DNA of 63,039 bases, from contig JAUHVK010000026.1 of NCBI GenBank assembly GCA_030425145.1, positions 1 to 63,039 of the forward strand, given 5' to 3'. Under the pieces are notes generated by a model. It searched no databases and had not been told where the DNA came from. It was given only the letters and a program-made list of their open reading frames with translations. Positions 17,405-26,226 of this stretch are shown here, piece by piece. The stretch's first letter is position 1. Every line of letters starts with the position of its first letter. Source of the DNA: Alphaproteobacteria bacterium. Its GTDB lineage: Bacteria > Pseudomonadota > Alphaproteobacteria > Rhodobacterales > Rhodobacteraceae. The translations under genes and the position numbers were made by a program.

Positions 17405-18298
17405 ATGACTGAAAACTTTGACACCGAAAAAGCGCGCGCATCTGCGTGGTTCCGCGAATTGCGCGATCAGATTGTTGCTGCGTTCGAAGGTCTCGAGGAC
17501 AGCCACGATACAGGACCACTGAGCGATGCCGCTCCGGGGCGGTTTGAGGTAACCGAAACCAAACGCCATTCCGACGACGGCTCCGATGCGGGCGGCGGAT
17601 TGATGAGCGTGATGCGCGGCGGTCGGGTGTTCGAAAAAGTCGGCGTGAATGTCTCGACGGTTTACGGCACTCTGGGTGAGCGGGCGCAGTTGGCGATGGC
17701 CGCGCGCAAGGGTATTCCCGGCATGAAGGACGATCCACGCTTCTGGGCTTCCGGGATCAGCCTTGTGGCGCATATGCAAAACCCGCATTGCCCCGCAGTC
17801 CATATGAATACGCGGATGTTCTGGACGCCCCACGCATGGTGGTTTGGCGGAGGGTCAGATCTTAATCCCTGCATCGAGTACGACGAGGACACCCAGCATT
17901 TCCACGATACGCAGAAACAACATCTCGACCCACACGGAGAAGCGCATTACCCGCGACTCAAGGAATGGGCGGATGAGTATTTCTATGTTCCGCACCGGGG
18001 CAGGGCGCGCGGTGTCGGTGGCATCTTCATGGATGACCATAACACCGGCGACTGGGAAAACGACTTTGCGCTGACACAGGATATCGGTCGGGCGTTTCTT
18101 CCTGCGTTTCTTCCGCTGGTGGAAAAGCGCCGCGTGCAGGATTGGTCAGATGCCGACAAGGACACCCAGCTTGTGCATCGCGGGCTCTATGCCGAATACA
18201 ACCTTGTCTATGACCGCGGCACGAAATTCGGGCTTGAAACCGGGCATGATGCCAACGCGGTCCTGATGAGCCTTCCGCCGCTGGCGAAGTGGGTTTGA
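17405..18298 (+). CDS. hemF: Oxygen-dependent coproporphyrinogen III oxidase
   Basis: This 297-residue HemF converts coproporphyrinogen III to protoporphyrinogen IX using oxygen in heme synthesis. Conserved blocks are visible: FEKVGVNVSTVYG, PAVHMNTRMF, WFGGGSDLNPCIEY and YNLVYDRGTKFGLETGHDAN. ATG 17405 (MTENFDTEKARASAW) is chosen; an upstream in-frame start at 17342 adds no conserved sequence. The oxygen-independent enzyme hemN is encoded about 10 kb downstream, so heme can be made with or without oxygen. Confidence 0.97.
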   Translation: MTENFDTEKARASAWFRELRDQIVAAFEGLEDSHDTGPLSDAAPGRFEVTETKRHSDDGSDAGGGLMSVMRGGRVFEKVGVNVSTVYGTLGERAQLAMAARKGIPGMKDDPRFWASGISLVAHMQNPHCPAVHMNTRMFWTPHAWWFGGGSDLNPCIEYDEDTQHFHDTQKQHLDPHGEAHYPRLKEWADEYFYVPHRGRARGVGGIFMDDHNTGDWENDFALTQDIGRAFLPAFLPLVEKRRVQDWSDADKDTQLVHRGLYAEYNLVYDRGTKFGLETGHDANAVLMSLPPLAKWV

Positions 18299-18301
18299 GG
18301 A

Positions 18302-18847
18302 TCAGGCGTCGCGCCACGTTCCCGGCGCGATACCGTCCAGTGACCATTCTCCGACGGACCAGCGCACCAATCTCAGACAGGGCAAGCCGACATGCGCCGT
18401 CATGCGGCGCACCTGTCGGTTGCGCCCTTCAGTGATTGTGAGCCGTAGCCACGCATCCGGCACAGTCTTGCGGAAACGGACAGGAGGGTCGCGCTCCCAT
18501 AGCTCCGGTGGCGTGATCTGTTCGACCAGCGCGGGCCGGGTCGGACCGTCCTTCAGAACCACGCCTTTGCGCAGCTGATCCAACTGGTCTTCGGTTGGTG
18601 TGCCTTCGACCTGCGCAAGATAGGTCTTCGGCGACCGGAACTTCGGATTGCTGATCTTGGCCTGCAATTTGCCGTTGTCGGTGAGCACCATCAGTCCCTC
18701 ACTGTCGCGGTCGAGCCGACCCGCCGGATAGACCCCCGGCACGTTTATGAACTCGGACAAGGTGCGCCGTGCCGATCCTTCGGTGCCTTTGTCCGTGAAT
18801 TGCGACAAGACATCGAACGGCTTGTTGAACAGGATTATGCGGGTCAT
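18302..18847 (-). CDS. rRNA pseudouridine synthase (RluE-like)
   Basis: This 181-residue RsuA-family enzyme lacks an S4 domain, as in RluE. The catalytic Asp lies in [15 protein letters not shown], preceded by [12 protein letters not shown], and the C-terminal motif is [10 protein letters not shown]. RluE makes pseudouridine 2457 in E. coli 23S rRNA; the same target is inferred. Its ATG overlaps the tadA stop by four bases, so the two are coupled. It converges with hemF, three bases apart. Confidence 0.92.
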   Translation of the reverse strand: MTRIILFNKPFDVLSQFTDKGTEGSARRTLSEFINVPGVYPAGRLDRDSEGLMVLTDNGKLQAKISNPKFRSPKTYLAQVEGTPTEDQLDQLRKGVVLKDGPTRPALVEQITPPELWERDPPVRFRKTVPDAWLRLTITEGRNRQVRRMTAHVGLPCLRLVRWSVGEWSLDGIAPGTWRDA

Positions 18848-19302
18848 GCGCCTGCGCCTCGTTTCTCGGCAAAGAAATCGACCAGCAGCTTTTCTGCCTC
18901 GGGCGCGCTGACACCGTCATAAACCTCGGGGACATGATGGCATTGCGGATGTGCGAACACCCGTGCCCCATGCGCAACACCGCCCGACTTGGCGTCCTGC
19001 GCCCCGAAATAAAGCCGCCGAATACGGGCATTGGCAATCGCACCCGCGCACATCGGGCACGGCTCCAATGTTACGTATAGATCATGGTCGATGAGCCGCT
19101 CGACGCCCAGCACGGCACAGGCTTGGCGGATCGCCAGCATCTCGGCATGGGCCGTGGGGTCGTTCAATTCTCGGGTGCGATTGCCCGCTGCCGCAACAAC
19201 GGTCCCGTCCGCAGCGACGACCACGGCACCCACCGGAACTTCACCCCTGTCGGCGGCGTCACGCGCCTGATCCAGCGCAAGCGACATATTGGAACGGAAC
19301 AT
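18844..19302 (-). CDS. tadA: tRNA-specific adenosine deaminase
   Basis: This 152-residue enzyme has zinc-site motifs HAEMLAIR and PCPMCAGAI, which define TadA/CDA deaminases. It converts A34 of tRNA-Arg(ACG) to inosine. The substrate tRNA-Arg(ACG) is itself encoded in this window at 55111. The start ([20 protein letters not shown]) is set by GAGGGG upstream; an ATG three bases earlier is nearly as good. Much longer in-frame extensions lie antisense to rluB and are rejected. Confidence 0.94.
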   Translation of the reverse strand: MFRSNMSLALDQARDAADRGEVPVGAVVVAADGTVVAAAGNRTRELNDPTAHAEMLAIRQACAVLGVERLIDHDLYVTLEPCPMCAGAIANARIRRLYFGAQDAKSGGVAHGARVFAHPQCHHVPEVYDGVSAPEAEKLLVDFFAEKRGAGA

Positions 19303-19368
19303 CATATGCCCCTCATAGACCGCGCAATCGGCTTTCCCAAGGGGCCGATTTGGACTAAGCCGCTTGCT

Positions 19369-20193
19369 ATGACACAGAACACGCCCCCTGGTGATCGCAT
19401 CGCCAAAGTTATTGCCCGCGCGGGTCTTGCCAGTCGCCGCGAAGCCGAGCAGTTGATTCTTCAAGGGTGCGTGTCGGTCAACGGAAAGACCATCAACAGC
19501 CCGGCACTGAACGTCACAGCGTCCGACAAAATTGTGGTCAACGGCAAGGTGGTCGGCACCCCGGACGAGCCACGGCTGTGGCTCTATCACAAGCCTGTGG
19601 GCCTTGTGACGACAACCAAAGACGAACAGGGTCGCCCTACGATCTTTGATAAACTGCCCGAAGAGATGCCGCGCGTGATGAGCGTGGGGCGGCTCGACCT
19701 CAATTCGGAAGGTCTGCTGCTGTTGACCAATGACGGCGGGATCAAGCGCAAGCTTGAACTGCCATCGACGGGCTGGCTGCGGAAATACCGTGTCCGGGTC
19801 AAAGGCGCGCCGAGTGACGAAAAACTCGAACCTCTGCGCAAGGGCTTGGTGATTGACGGAGAGCGTTTCCAGCCAATGAACGTGACGCTGGATCGCCAGC
19901 AGGGCGCCAATGCCTGGCTGACTGTCGGTCTGCGCGAAGGCAAGAACCGCGAGATTCGCCGCGCCATGGCCGATCTGGGCCTGACGGTGAATCGCCTGAT
20001 CCGCATCTCCTATGGTCCGTTCCAGTTGGGGCAGCTCAAACCCGGTGAGGTTGAGGAACTGCGCCGCAAGGTCGTTCGCGACCAGTTGGGGCTGGACAGC
20101 ACACCCGAGCCGAAAACGGGTAAGGCGCTGAATAAAAAGACAAATTCGGTGCGCCGCAAGCCTCGGCCAAACAAGCCGGGAAAGACTCCCTGA
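19369..20193 (+). CDS. rluB: Ribosomal pseudouridine synthase with S4 domain (RluB-like)
   Basis: This 274-residue protein starts MTQNTPPGDRIAKVIARAGL. It has an N-terminal S4 RNA-binding domain (ASRREAEQLILQGCVSVNGK), the catalytic motif VGRLDLNSEGLLLLT, the C-terminal EGKNREIRRAM motif and a lysine-rich tail. By homology it modifies 23S rRNA (E. coli position 2605). It is divergent from tadA; the start was kept downstream of 19306 so that the two genes do not abut. Confidence 0.92.
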   Translation: MTQNTPPGDRIAKVIARAGLASRREAEQLILQGCVSVNGKTINSPALNVTASDKIVVNGKVVGTPDEPRLWLYHKPVGLVTTTKDEQGRPTIFDKLPEEMPRVMSVGRLDLNSEGLLLLTNDGGIKRKLELPSTGWLRKYRVRVKGAPSDEKLEPLRKGLVIDGERFQPMNVTLDRQQGANAWLTVGLREGKNREIRRAMADLGLTVNRLIRISYGPFQLGQLKPGEVEELRRKVVRDQLGLDSTPEPKTGKALNKKTNSVRRKPRPNKPGKTP

Positions 20194-20246
20194 TCTTTCC
20201 CTTTTGACGCCTATTTTCCGCCCGGTTTGATGGCGAGGTAGGTGTC

Positions 20247-20444
20247 ATGCTCATTACGTTCATCACCTCTGCTATTCTCGTGACCTCTGTCCTGCTGGTT
20301 CTATCGAACCTTGGAACGGTGGCGGATGACACAACGAAAGCGCTGCGCGGGGCCATGCAACGCATCCGCGCCGAAGGGGCGATGGCGTCCTCGGTCGCGT
20401 TCGCGATCCTCTGGCTCACAATTTTTTCCTTGGGGTTGCTGTAA
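20247..20444 (+). CDS. Small two-helix membrane protein, first gene of the TelA/XpaC cluster
   Basis: This 65-residue protein has two hydrophobic segments (about 3-22 and 48-65) separated by a charged, helical loop with KALRGAMQRIRAEG. AGGTAGG lies four bases before the ATG. It overlaps the next gene by one base (TAATG), so it is translationally coupled to it. No family recognised. Its place at the head of the cluster suggests a membrane subunit of that system. Confidence 0.72.
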   Translation: MLITFITSAILVTSVLLVLSNLGTVADDTTKALRGAMQRIRAEGAMASSVAFAILWLTIFSLGLL

Positions 20445-21298
20445 TGGAGCTAATGGGAATGCGACTTTTCGACAACAAGCGCAGCACTGCGCTGGGCAAG
20501 GTCGCACCGGCCGAAGACGTGCCGGTCGGTTTCATGGTGCTGGCGACATGCCCACTGATCCTGTGGTTGCTTGATGGCACCGTGGCGGGTTTTGCATCGG
20601 CGGTGTTGATTATCGCGCTCTTTGGCATCGGGTTGCTGTGCCTGTCGGTCGGGCAAAAGGCACATATCGCTTATGATACGGCCGAAATCACGCCACGGCC
20701 CAAGATTCCGTTCAAGCTGATCGGCAGTACGATCGTGGCCTTGGTGGTTGGGTTGCTGGCCACCACCAAGATACCAGTGGCTGCTATACCCCTCGTGATT
20801 GCGCTGTCGACCTTTATCCTGTGCCTGATTTCCTTCGGCCTCGACCCGATGCGCGACAAAGGTATGGACAACCCAGCGGCCAAACTCCGCGTGATCAACA
20901 CCGCCCTTTACCAGGACTTCGACGACCGCTGTGAAGCGCTTCTGGAAGTGCTGGAGCCTTTGGGGGATGACGATCTTTATGGACGCACCCGTGTCGTCGT
21001 GGACACCATCATGGGCCTTTTGGGTACGATTGATGCGGACACGCCGGTCCTGCAACGGATCGCTCCGAAGGTGAGTCAGTTGATCGACAAACTTCATCTC
21101 GAAGTGACCGCTTTGACAAATACATCAGATGGTACGGTGTCGGCCTTCCCGCGACGTAAGTTCCTGGTAAAAATCCAGACGCTTGTTGACGCGTTCGAGG
21201 CACGCGCCCGCCAACATGGCATCGGCCAGGGCCGCGATAATTTCGAACTTCAGACCGATCTCTTGCTGACTCGCATGAACCGATATCGCGCGGCATGA
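20444..21298 (+). CDS. XpaC-like membrane protein 1
   Basis: The product is 284 residues, or 279 if the in-frame ATG at 20459 with GGAG nine bases upstream is used. It has four hydrophobic helices in the first half (about 25-65 and 87-130), then the motif FGLDPMRDKGMDN, then a long helical cytosolic domain of about 140 residues. The motif plus helical domain is shared with the second gene below (FGIDPMRDKGMEG), so the two are paralogues of the family annotated as 5-bromo-4-chloroindolyl phosphate hydrolysis protein (XpaC). XpaC genes commonly stand next to telA. Biochemical function is not established. Confidence 0.78.
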   Translation: MELMGMRLFDNKRSTALGKVAPAEDVPVGFMVLATCPLILWLLDGTVAGFASAVLIIALFGIGLLCLSVGQKAHIAYDTAEITPRPKIPFKLIGSTIVALVVGLLATTKIPVAAIPLVIALSTFILCLISFGLDPMRDKGMDNPAAKLRVINTALYQDFDDRCEALLEVLEPLGDDDLYGRTRVVVDTIMGLLGTIDADTPVLQRIAPKVSQLIDKLHLEVTALTNTSDGTVSAFPRRKFLVKIQTLVDAFEARARQHGIGQGRDNFELQTDLLLTRMNRYRAA

Positions 21299-21340
21299 GC
21301 GGAACAGCGCCGACTTCCCCCTAGCAAGGCATTGGCACAT

Positions 21341-21374
21341 CCCCTAAGTTTCCAACAACACTTGGGAAAGGGGG
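21341..21374 (+). promoter_or_regulatory. Possible RBS-sequestering hairpin
   Basis: CCCC and TTTCCAA on the left can pair with TTGGGAAA and GGGG on the right, so the purine-rich ribosome site of the 29-residue gene (GGGAAAGGGGG) lies inside the right arm. The stem contains a bulge and unpaired TAAG, so stability is uncertain. Confidence 0.35.
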
Positions 21375-21378
21375 TCTC

Positions 21379-21468
21379 ATGTCCGGTGCCGGCCTGCAAA
21401 AAGTAAGCTATGCATTACTGCTTGTGGTGCTGTTTGGAGTGGCAAGCGGTTGGCTGGGAGGGCTCTGA
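21379..21468 (+). CDS. 29-residue membrane peptide
   Basis: This very short gene encodes MSGAGLQKVSYALLLVVLFG followed by VASGWLGGL, one membrane helix with small polar ends. A strong purine-rich ribosome site (AAAGGGGG) lies just upstream, and the stop is followed two bases later by the ATG of the next XpaC-like gene. The tight spacing and hydrophobic pattern argue that it is translated, perhaps as a leader or a small subunit. Confidence 0.6.
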   Translation: MSGAGLQKVSYALLLVVLFGVASGWLGGL

Positions 21469-21470
21469 GC

Positions 21471-22373
21471 ATGGCCCAGCGTTACGGCGGAAAATACAGC
21501 CCGAACGGCACGTCCTCGCAATCAGACAACCCGTCCTCGTCCGGTGCCTACAAGGGGGCCACTGTTGATCCGGTAGGCGCGCGCTCGAATGTTCTGTTCG
21601 TGCCTCCGATCGTTTTGGCTTTCACGTCGATCAACGATGGCGCTGTCGGCTTGGGGTTGGGACTTGCCGGGGCAGGGGCGCTTTTGCTTGGTGCGTGGCT
21701 GCTGCGCGGCGGGCTGTCTGCAGAAGCCGCATACAACGCGCGCAAGGTCGCGCGCCGTCCCGCATTCCCGCGCAAGATTGCTGCGGCGCTTCTGGCTGGC
21801 GTCGGCGTCGGTATTGCGGCCTTTTCCAACGAGCCGGGTGTCATCGCCCCGTTGATCTACGGTGCTGCAGCGGCGGTGCTCCACGTGGGTGCGTTCGGGA
21901 TCGACCCGATGCGTGACAAAGGCATGGAAGGGGTCGACACGTTCCAACAGGATCGCGTGGCTCGCGCCGTTGACGAAGCCGAAGAGCACCTTGCTGCCAT
22001 GCGCGATGCGATCACACGATCTGGCGACCGTTCCATGATCGCGCGGGTCGAGCGGTTCCAGAGCACGGCGAAAGACCTGTTCCGCACGGTCGAGGATGAC
22101 CCAAGAGACCTCGCTTCTGCGCGCAAGTATCTGAGCGTCTACCTGATGGGCGCACGCGATGCGACGATCAAGTTTGCGGATGTTTATGCCCGCACAAACG
22201 ACCCCAAGGCGCGTGACGATTACGAAGCGCTGCTGGATGATCTGGAAAAGAATTTCTCCGCGCGCACCCGCAAGATGCTGCTCGACGACAGGTCCGATCT
22301 CACTGTTGAAATCGATGTTCTCCGTGATCGTTTGCAGCGCGAAGGTGTCCGAATTGATCGGGAAATGAAATAG
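21471..22373 (+). CDS. XpaC-like membrane protein 2
   Basis: This 300-residue protein starts MAQRYGGKYSPNGTSSQSDN; GGGAGGG lies about seven bases upstream, favouring 21471 over 21450. A Ser/Gly-rich N-terminus precedes four hydrophobic helices (about 40-75 and 100-140), the motif FGIDPMRDKGMEG and a helical domain of about 150 residues rich in charged residues. It is a clear paralogue of the 20444-21298 product. XpaC-family proteins are named for hydrolysis of an indolyl phosphate, but no catalytic motif is obvious here. It lies 30 bases upstream of telA. Confidence 0.85.
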   Translation: MAQRYGGKYSPNGTSSQSDNPSSSGAYKGATVDPVGARSNVLFVPPIVLAFTSINDGAVGLGLGLAGAGALLLGAWLLRGGLSAEAAYNARKVARRPAFPRKIAAALLAGVGVGIAAFSNEPGVIAPLIYGAAAAVLHVGAFGIDPMRDKGMEGVDTFQQDRVARAVDEAEEHLAAMRDAITRSGDRSMIARVERFQSTAKDLFRTVEDDPRDLASARKYLSVYLMGARDATIKFADVYARTNDPKARDDYEALLDDLEKNFSARTRKMLLDDRSDLTVEIDVLRDRLQREGVRIDREMK

Positions 22374-22403
22374 AGTAGAACTTGTTTTGTGAAGGGAACC
22401 TTG

Positions 22404-23603
22404 ATGTCTGAAACAACCCGCGCCAAAGCCCAGGAAACGCTTGCACTGGTCGAAGAAGTAAATGCCGTGATCCTGCCGGAACCCAAAGCGGCTGATGCCA
22501 TTGTACCACTCGCGCAAGCGGATCCGATGGTGAGTGAAGAAATCAGATCCCGCATGTCCGAGATCGACATGGCCGACACCCAGTCCATTGTGTCTTTCGG
22601 CTCCAATGCGCAGGCCGAGTTGCAGGAAATCTCGCAAGCGATGCTGGCGGATGTCCGCAATAAAGACGTCGGTCCAGCAGGCGACAGCCTGCGTGGCATC
22701 GTTAGCACCATTCGCGGGTTTTCCGTGTCGGAGCTTGATGTCCGCCGGGAACGTAGCTGGTGGGAAAAACTGCTGGGTCGTGCCGCGCCCTTCGCCAAAT
22801 TCACGGCCAGATTCGAAAAGGTGCAGGGCCAGATCGACAAGGTCACCGATGACCTGCTCAAGCACGAGCACACGCTGCTCAAGGATATTAAGTCGCTGGA
22901 TTTGCTCTACGACAAGACACTTCAGTTCTACGACGAACTCGCGCTCTATATCTCTGCGGGCGAGGAAAAGCTGAAGGAACTGGACGAAACGGACATCCCG
23001 GCCAAGGAAGCCGAAGTACAGGCCGCAGCCGAGAACGACCAGGTGATGAAAGCGCAGGAACTGCGCGATCTGCGTGCCGCCCGCGACGACCTTGAACGTC
23101 GTGTGCACGATCTGAAACTGACCCGCCAGGTCACCATGCAGTCGCTGCCGTCGATCCGTCTGGTGCAGGAAAACGACAAATCGCTGGTCACCAAGATCAA
23201 CTCCACGCTGGTCAACACCGTGCCGCTCTGGGAAACTCAGCTGGCTCAGGCGGTCACCATCCAACGCTCGGCCGAAGCAGCCGCCGCCGTGCGCGATGCC
23301 AATGATCTGACCAATGAGCTGCTGACTTCGAATGCCAAGAACCTGCGCGACAGCAACAAGCTGATCCGCGAGGAAATGGAGCGCGGTGTGTTCGATATTG
23401 AAGCTGTCAAACAGGCCAATGCGGACCTGATCGGCACCATTCAGGAAAGCCTTCAAATCGCCGATGAAGGCAAGGCCAAGCGCGCCGCCGCCGAAGCCGA
23501 ACTCAAGAAGATGGAAGCGGAACTGCGCGACACGCTGGCCGCTGCAAAAGCACGCAAGGACGGGATTGGGGACACTACAGCCGCGTCCATGCCGGACCAG
23601 TAA
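22404..23603 (+). CDS. telA: Toxic anion resistance protein TelA family
   Basis: This 399-residue, almost entirely helical cytosolic protein starts MSETTRAKAQETLALVEEVN at an ATG behind GAAGGGA. TelA (PF05816) blocks are clear: VRRERSWWEKLLGRAAPFAK-like sequence (reading DVRRERSWWEKLLGR), QVTMQSLPSIRLVQENDKSL and SNAKNLRDSNKLIREEMERG. TelA proteins were linked to tellurite and other stress resistance, but the mechanism is unknown. It sits in the middle of the cluster, directly before a lipoprotein gene. Confidence 0.94.
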   Translation: MSETTRAKAQETLALVEEVNAVILPEPKAADAIVPLAQADPMVSEEIRSRMSEIDMADTQSIVSFGSNAQAELQEISQAMLADVRNKDVGPAGDSLRGIVSTIRGFSVSELDVRRERSWWEKLLGRAAPFAKFTARFEKVQGQIDKVTDDLLKHEHTLLKDIKSLDLLYDKTLQFYDELALYISAGEEKLKELDETDIPAKEAEVQAAAENDQVMKAQELRDLRAARDDLERRVHDLKLTRQVTMQSLPSIRLVQENDKSLVTKINSTLVNTVPLWETQLAQAVTIQRSAEAAAAVRDANDLTNELLTSNAKNLRDSNKLIREEMERGVFDIEAVKQANADLIGTIQESLQIADEGKAKRAAAEAELKKMEAELRDTLAAAKARKDGIGDTTAASMPDQ

Positions 23604-23607
23604 AATC

Positions 23608-24579
23608 GTGGGGCAGCGTTGGTCTCATCTCCTTTGGTCCTGCGCCGCTCTGGCGGTCCTGTCCGCCTGCGATCCCTTCATGACTGGAAATGTGCCTGCG
23701 GATACCAAACCGCAGGCGCGCCCGGAACGCCCGGCGGCCGATGCGCCCCCGGCATCACAGGCCCCATCGCAACAGGCACTTGCCCTCAAGCGCTACTATG
23801 CGCGGGTGCAGGAAGACCTGCTGGCGCAGGGACTGTTGCGCACAGATGGCGGCGGGGTGGACACGCCCTTTACCGACCAGATGCTCGCCCGGAATTTCGA
23901 ACGCATCGCACTGGCCGAGGAATACACCCGCGGCGCGGGTCTCCAGCCGTCAAGTGGCGCGTTGGGCGATATCAAGAAATGGACAATCCCGGTGCGCGTC
24001 GGCGTGACCTTCGGCAACAGCCTGTCGGAAGAAGGGCAGGCAAGAGACCGCGCAGAACTGGCGCGATACACCAATCGACTGGCACGCGTGTCCGGCCATC
24101 CGATTTCTATGGTTTCGACGCAGCCGAACTTCCACGTCCTTGTCATGGGGGAGGACGACAAGGATCAGTTGCGCGCCACGCTCGACCGCATCGCGCCGGG
24201 CATGGAGGCGTCGAGCCGCGCGATTTTCCTGAATCTGCCGCGCTCAATTCATTGTCTTGTCGTAGCCTTTGCCGACAGCAGTGCCAGCAGCGCTTATCGG
24301 CAGGCAGTCGCTCTGGTGCGCACTGAACACCCCGACCTGACACGCCGCGCCTGCTACCACGAAGAGTTGGCGCAGGGGCTCGGCCTTGCCAATGACGACC
24401 GGAACGCGCGCCCGTCGATCTTTAACGATGACGAGGAATTCGCGCTGCTGACCAATCATGACGAACTACTTTTGAAGATCCTTTATGACCCCCGCCTAAG
24501 TCCGGGCATGACTGCAGATGAGGCCCGACCCCTCGTGCGCAGTATCGCCCAGGAACTCGTCGATGGCGGACCCAGCTGA
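23608..24579 (+). CDS. DUF2927 lipoprotein
   Basis: This 323-residue protein, from GTG at 23608, starts with a lipoprotein signal (WSHLLWSCAALAVLSAC, lipobox Cys21), then a Pro/Ala linker and a DUF2927 domain (SIFNDDEEFALLTNHDELLL, LYDPRLSPGMTADEARPLV). DUF2927 proteins are secreted and uncharacterised, with a predicted peptidase-like fold. Only four bases separate it from telA, so the cluster links a cytosolic helical protein to a periplasmic lipoprotein. The GTG lacks a strong ribosome site, consistent with coupling to telA. Confidence 0.83.
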   Translation: MGQRWSHLLWSCAALAVLSACDPFMTGNVPADTKPQARPERPAADAPPASQAPSQQALALKRYYARVQEDLLAQGLLRTDGGGVDTPFTDQMLARNFERIALAEEYTRGAGLQPSSGALGDIKKWTIPVRVGVTFGNSLSEEGQARDRAELARYTNRLARVSGHPISMVSTQPNFHVLVMGEDDKDQLRATLDRIAPGMEASSRAIFLNLPRSIHCLVVAFADSSASSAYRQAVALVRTEHPDLTRRACYHEELAQGLGLANDDRNARPSIFNDDEEFALLTNHDELLLKILYDPRLSPGMTADEARPLVRSIAQELVDGGPS

Positions 24580-24595
24580 CTGAACGGAGACCCAG

Positions 24596-25723
24596 ATGCC
24601 GATTTTCGATTTCCTGAGCGGCCAATTCATTGATGTCATCCATTGGACCGATGACACCCGAGATACGATGGTCTGGCGGTTCGAGCGCGAAGGCCACGAG
24701 ATCAAATACGGCGCCAAGCTGACCGTACGCGAAGGGCAGTCGGCGGTGTTTGTGCATGAAGGCCAATTGGCGGATGTGTTCACGCCGGGTCTCTACATGC
24801 TCGAAACCAACAACATGCCGATCCTGACTTCGTTGCAGCACTGGGATCACGGCTTCCGGTCACCGTTCAAGTCCGAGGTCTATTTCGTCAACACCACCCG
24901 GTTCCAGGATCTCAAATGGGGCACCAAGAACCCGATCATTTGCCGCGATCCGGAATTCGGCCCGGTACGCCTACGCGCCTTCGGCACCTATTCCGTGCGC
25001 GTTATTGATCCGGCGAAATTTCTTGTCGAAATCGTCGGGACCGACGGCGAATTCACCATGGACGAGATCAGCTACCAGATCCGCAATATCATCGTACAAG
25101 AGTTTTCGCGCACCATCGCTCGCGCGGGGATCCCTGTACTCGATATGGCCGCCAACACGCGAGAACTGGGCAAGCTGCTGGCCAAGGAAATCGCGCCGAT
25201 GCTGGCGGAATACGGGCTGGAGCTGCCAGAGCTTTACATCGAGAACATCTCGCTCCCCCCGGCGGTGGAAGAGGTGCTCGACAAGCGGTCGTCAATGGGC
25301 GTCATCGGCAATCTGAACCAGTACATCCAGTTTCAGGCTGCCGAAGCCTTGGGCAAAGAAGGCGCTGGCGCAGCGGCGATTCAGGCCGGTCTGGGCGCAG
25401 GGCTGGGTATGCAGATTGGCCAAGCTGCTGCCGCGCAGGCTGGCCCATGGGGAGCCGCTCCGCAACAGGTGCAAGGCGCTGTCCCGGCATCGCGCCAGAT
25501 GCCGCCGCCCCCGCCGGTTGAACATGTGTGGCATGTGGCGGAAAACGGCGAAACCAAAGGCCCGTTTTCAAAGGCCGCGATGGGGCGCATGGCCCGCGAA
25601 GGCGCTCTGACCCGCGAGAGCTATGTCTGGACCGCAGGTCAGGACGGCTGGAAAAAGGCCGAAGACGTGGTTGAACTGGCGCAACTCTTTACGGTCTTGC
25701 CACCACCCCCTCCGGGTGCGTGA
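24596..25723 (+). CDS. SPFH (band 7) protein with C-terminal GYF_2 domain
   Basis: The product is 375 residues. An N-terminal conserved block (MPIFDFLSGQFIDVIHWTDD) and SPFH domain (about 30-260, containing FTPGLYMLETNNMPI and EYGLELPELYIENISLPP) define the YdjI/virion-core-like SPFH branch. An Ala/Gly/Pro linker follows, then a GYF_2 domain (about 308-365, with GPFSKAAMGRMAREG and YVWTAGQDGWKKAEDVVEL). SPFH proteins form membrane-associated oligomeric scaffolds, and GYF_2 binds partners. In this branch it usually accompanies the zinc-ribbon membrane protein found just downstream. Confidence 0.9.
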   Translation: MPIFDFLSGQFIDVIHWTDDTRDTMVWRFEREGHEIKYGAKLTVREGQSAVFVHEGQLADVFTPGLYMLETNNMPILTSLQHWDHGFRSPFKSEVYFVNTTRFQDLKWGTKNPIICRDPEFGPVRLRAFGTYSVRVIDPAKFLVEIVGTDGEFTMDEISYQIRNIIVQEFSRTIARAGIPVLDMAANTRELGKLLAKEIAPMLAEYGLELPELYIENISLPPAVEEVLDKRSSMGVIGNLNQYIQFQAAEALGKEGAGAAAIQAGLGAGLGMQIGQAAAAQAGPWGAAPQQVQGAVPASRQMPPPPPVEHVWHVAENGETKGPFSKAAMGRMAREGALTRESYVWTAGQDGWKKAEDVVELAQLFTVLPPPPPGA

Positions 25724-25783
25724 CCGATGGCGCGCGCATCATTTCGAAACGCCCGCATGAGTCTAACACCCAGGCAAATTGCA

Positions 25784-26149
25784 TCACTTTGCAACCTGCT
25801 TCCATTTCACCACCGCGTTTTTCAATGCGTTGGAGGCATCGGCAAACTCGTTGTCCAACATTGCGAGAGCCTTATCTTTCCGGCCGTCAACCGCCATCTG
25901 AGCAACTTGGCCGGCGCAAGTGTGGAACGCGGCATGAAGGTCTATCGTCTGGCGCGCTTCGGGCTGCGCACGCACGTCGCTCGGCAGGCTGTCCAACCAG
26001 CGACCGAAATCGCAAACATGGCAGTCCCCCGCATTGGCGATAACCTCGGAGCTGACGCCTTTCTGAGCCGCCATGCGCAGCCGAAGCTTCCATGCGCCAT
26101 GCGCGCCAATGGCTTCGTTCAGTTTTGTGGAAAGGTCTGTTTGGGTCAT
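25784..26149 (-). CDS. Stand-alone CZB (chemoreceptor zinc-binding) domain protein
   Basis: This 121-residue protein consists only of a CZB domain. The zinc ligand pattern is visible: H17 in AHGAWK, C46 in CDFGRWL, and H72 and H76 in DLHAAFHT. CZB domains sense zinc or hypochlorite when attached to chemoreceptors or cyclases; here no signalling domain is fused. It is the only gene of opposite strand inside the TelA/SPFH cluster, lying between the SPFH and zinc-ribbon genes. Confidence 0.83.
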   Translation of the reverse strand: MTQTDLSTKLNEAIGAHGAWKLRLRMAAQKGVSSEVIANAGDCHVCDFGRWLDSLPSDVRAQPEARQTIDLHAAFHTCAGQVAQMAVDGRKDKALAMLDNEFADASNALKNAVVKWKQVAK

Positions 26150-26226
26150 GGTGTGTCCTCGTCATGCAATCTCGTTTGGATGAACGACCTCTACCGACGC
26201 CAATTTAGATACTGAGACAATCTGGC

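Noticed and set aside
21522-23456. 644-codon open frame on the minus strand
   Set aside because: It lies exactly antisense to the XpaC-2 and telA genes, has no family motif or ribosome site, and is explained by the codon bias of the real genes.
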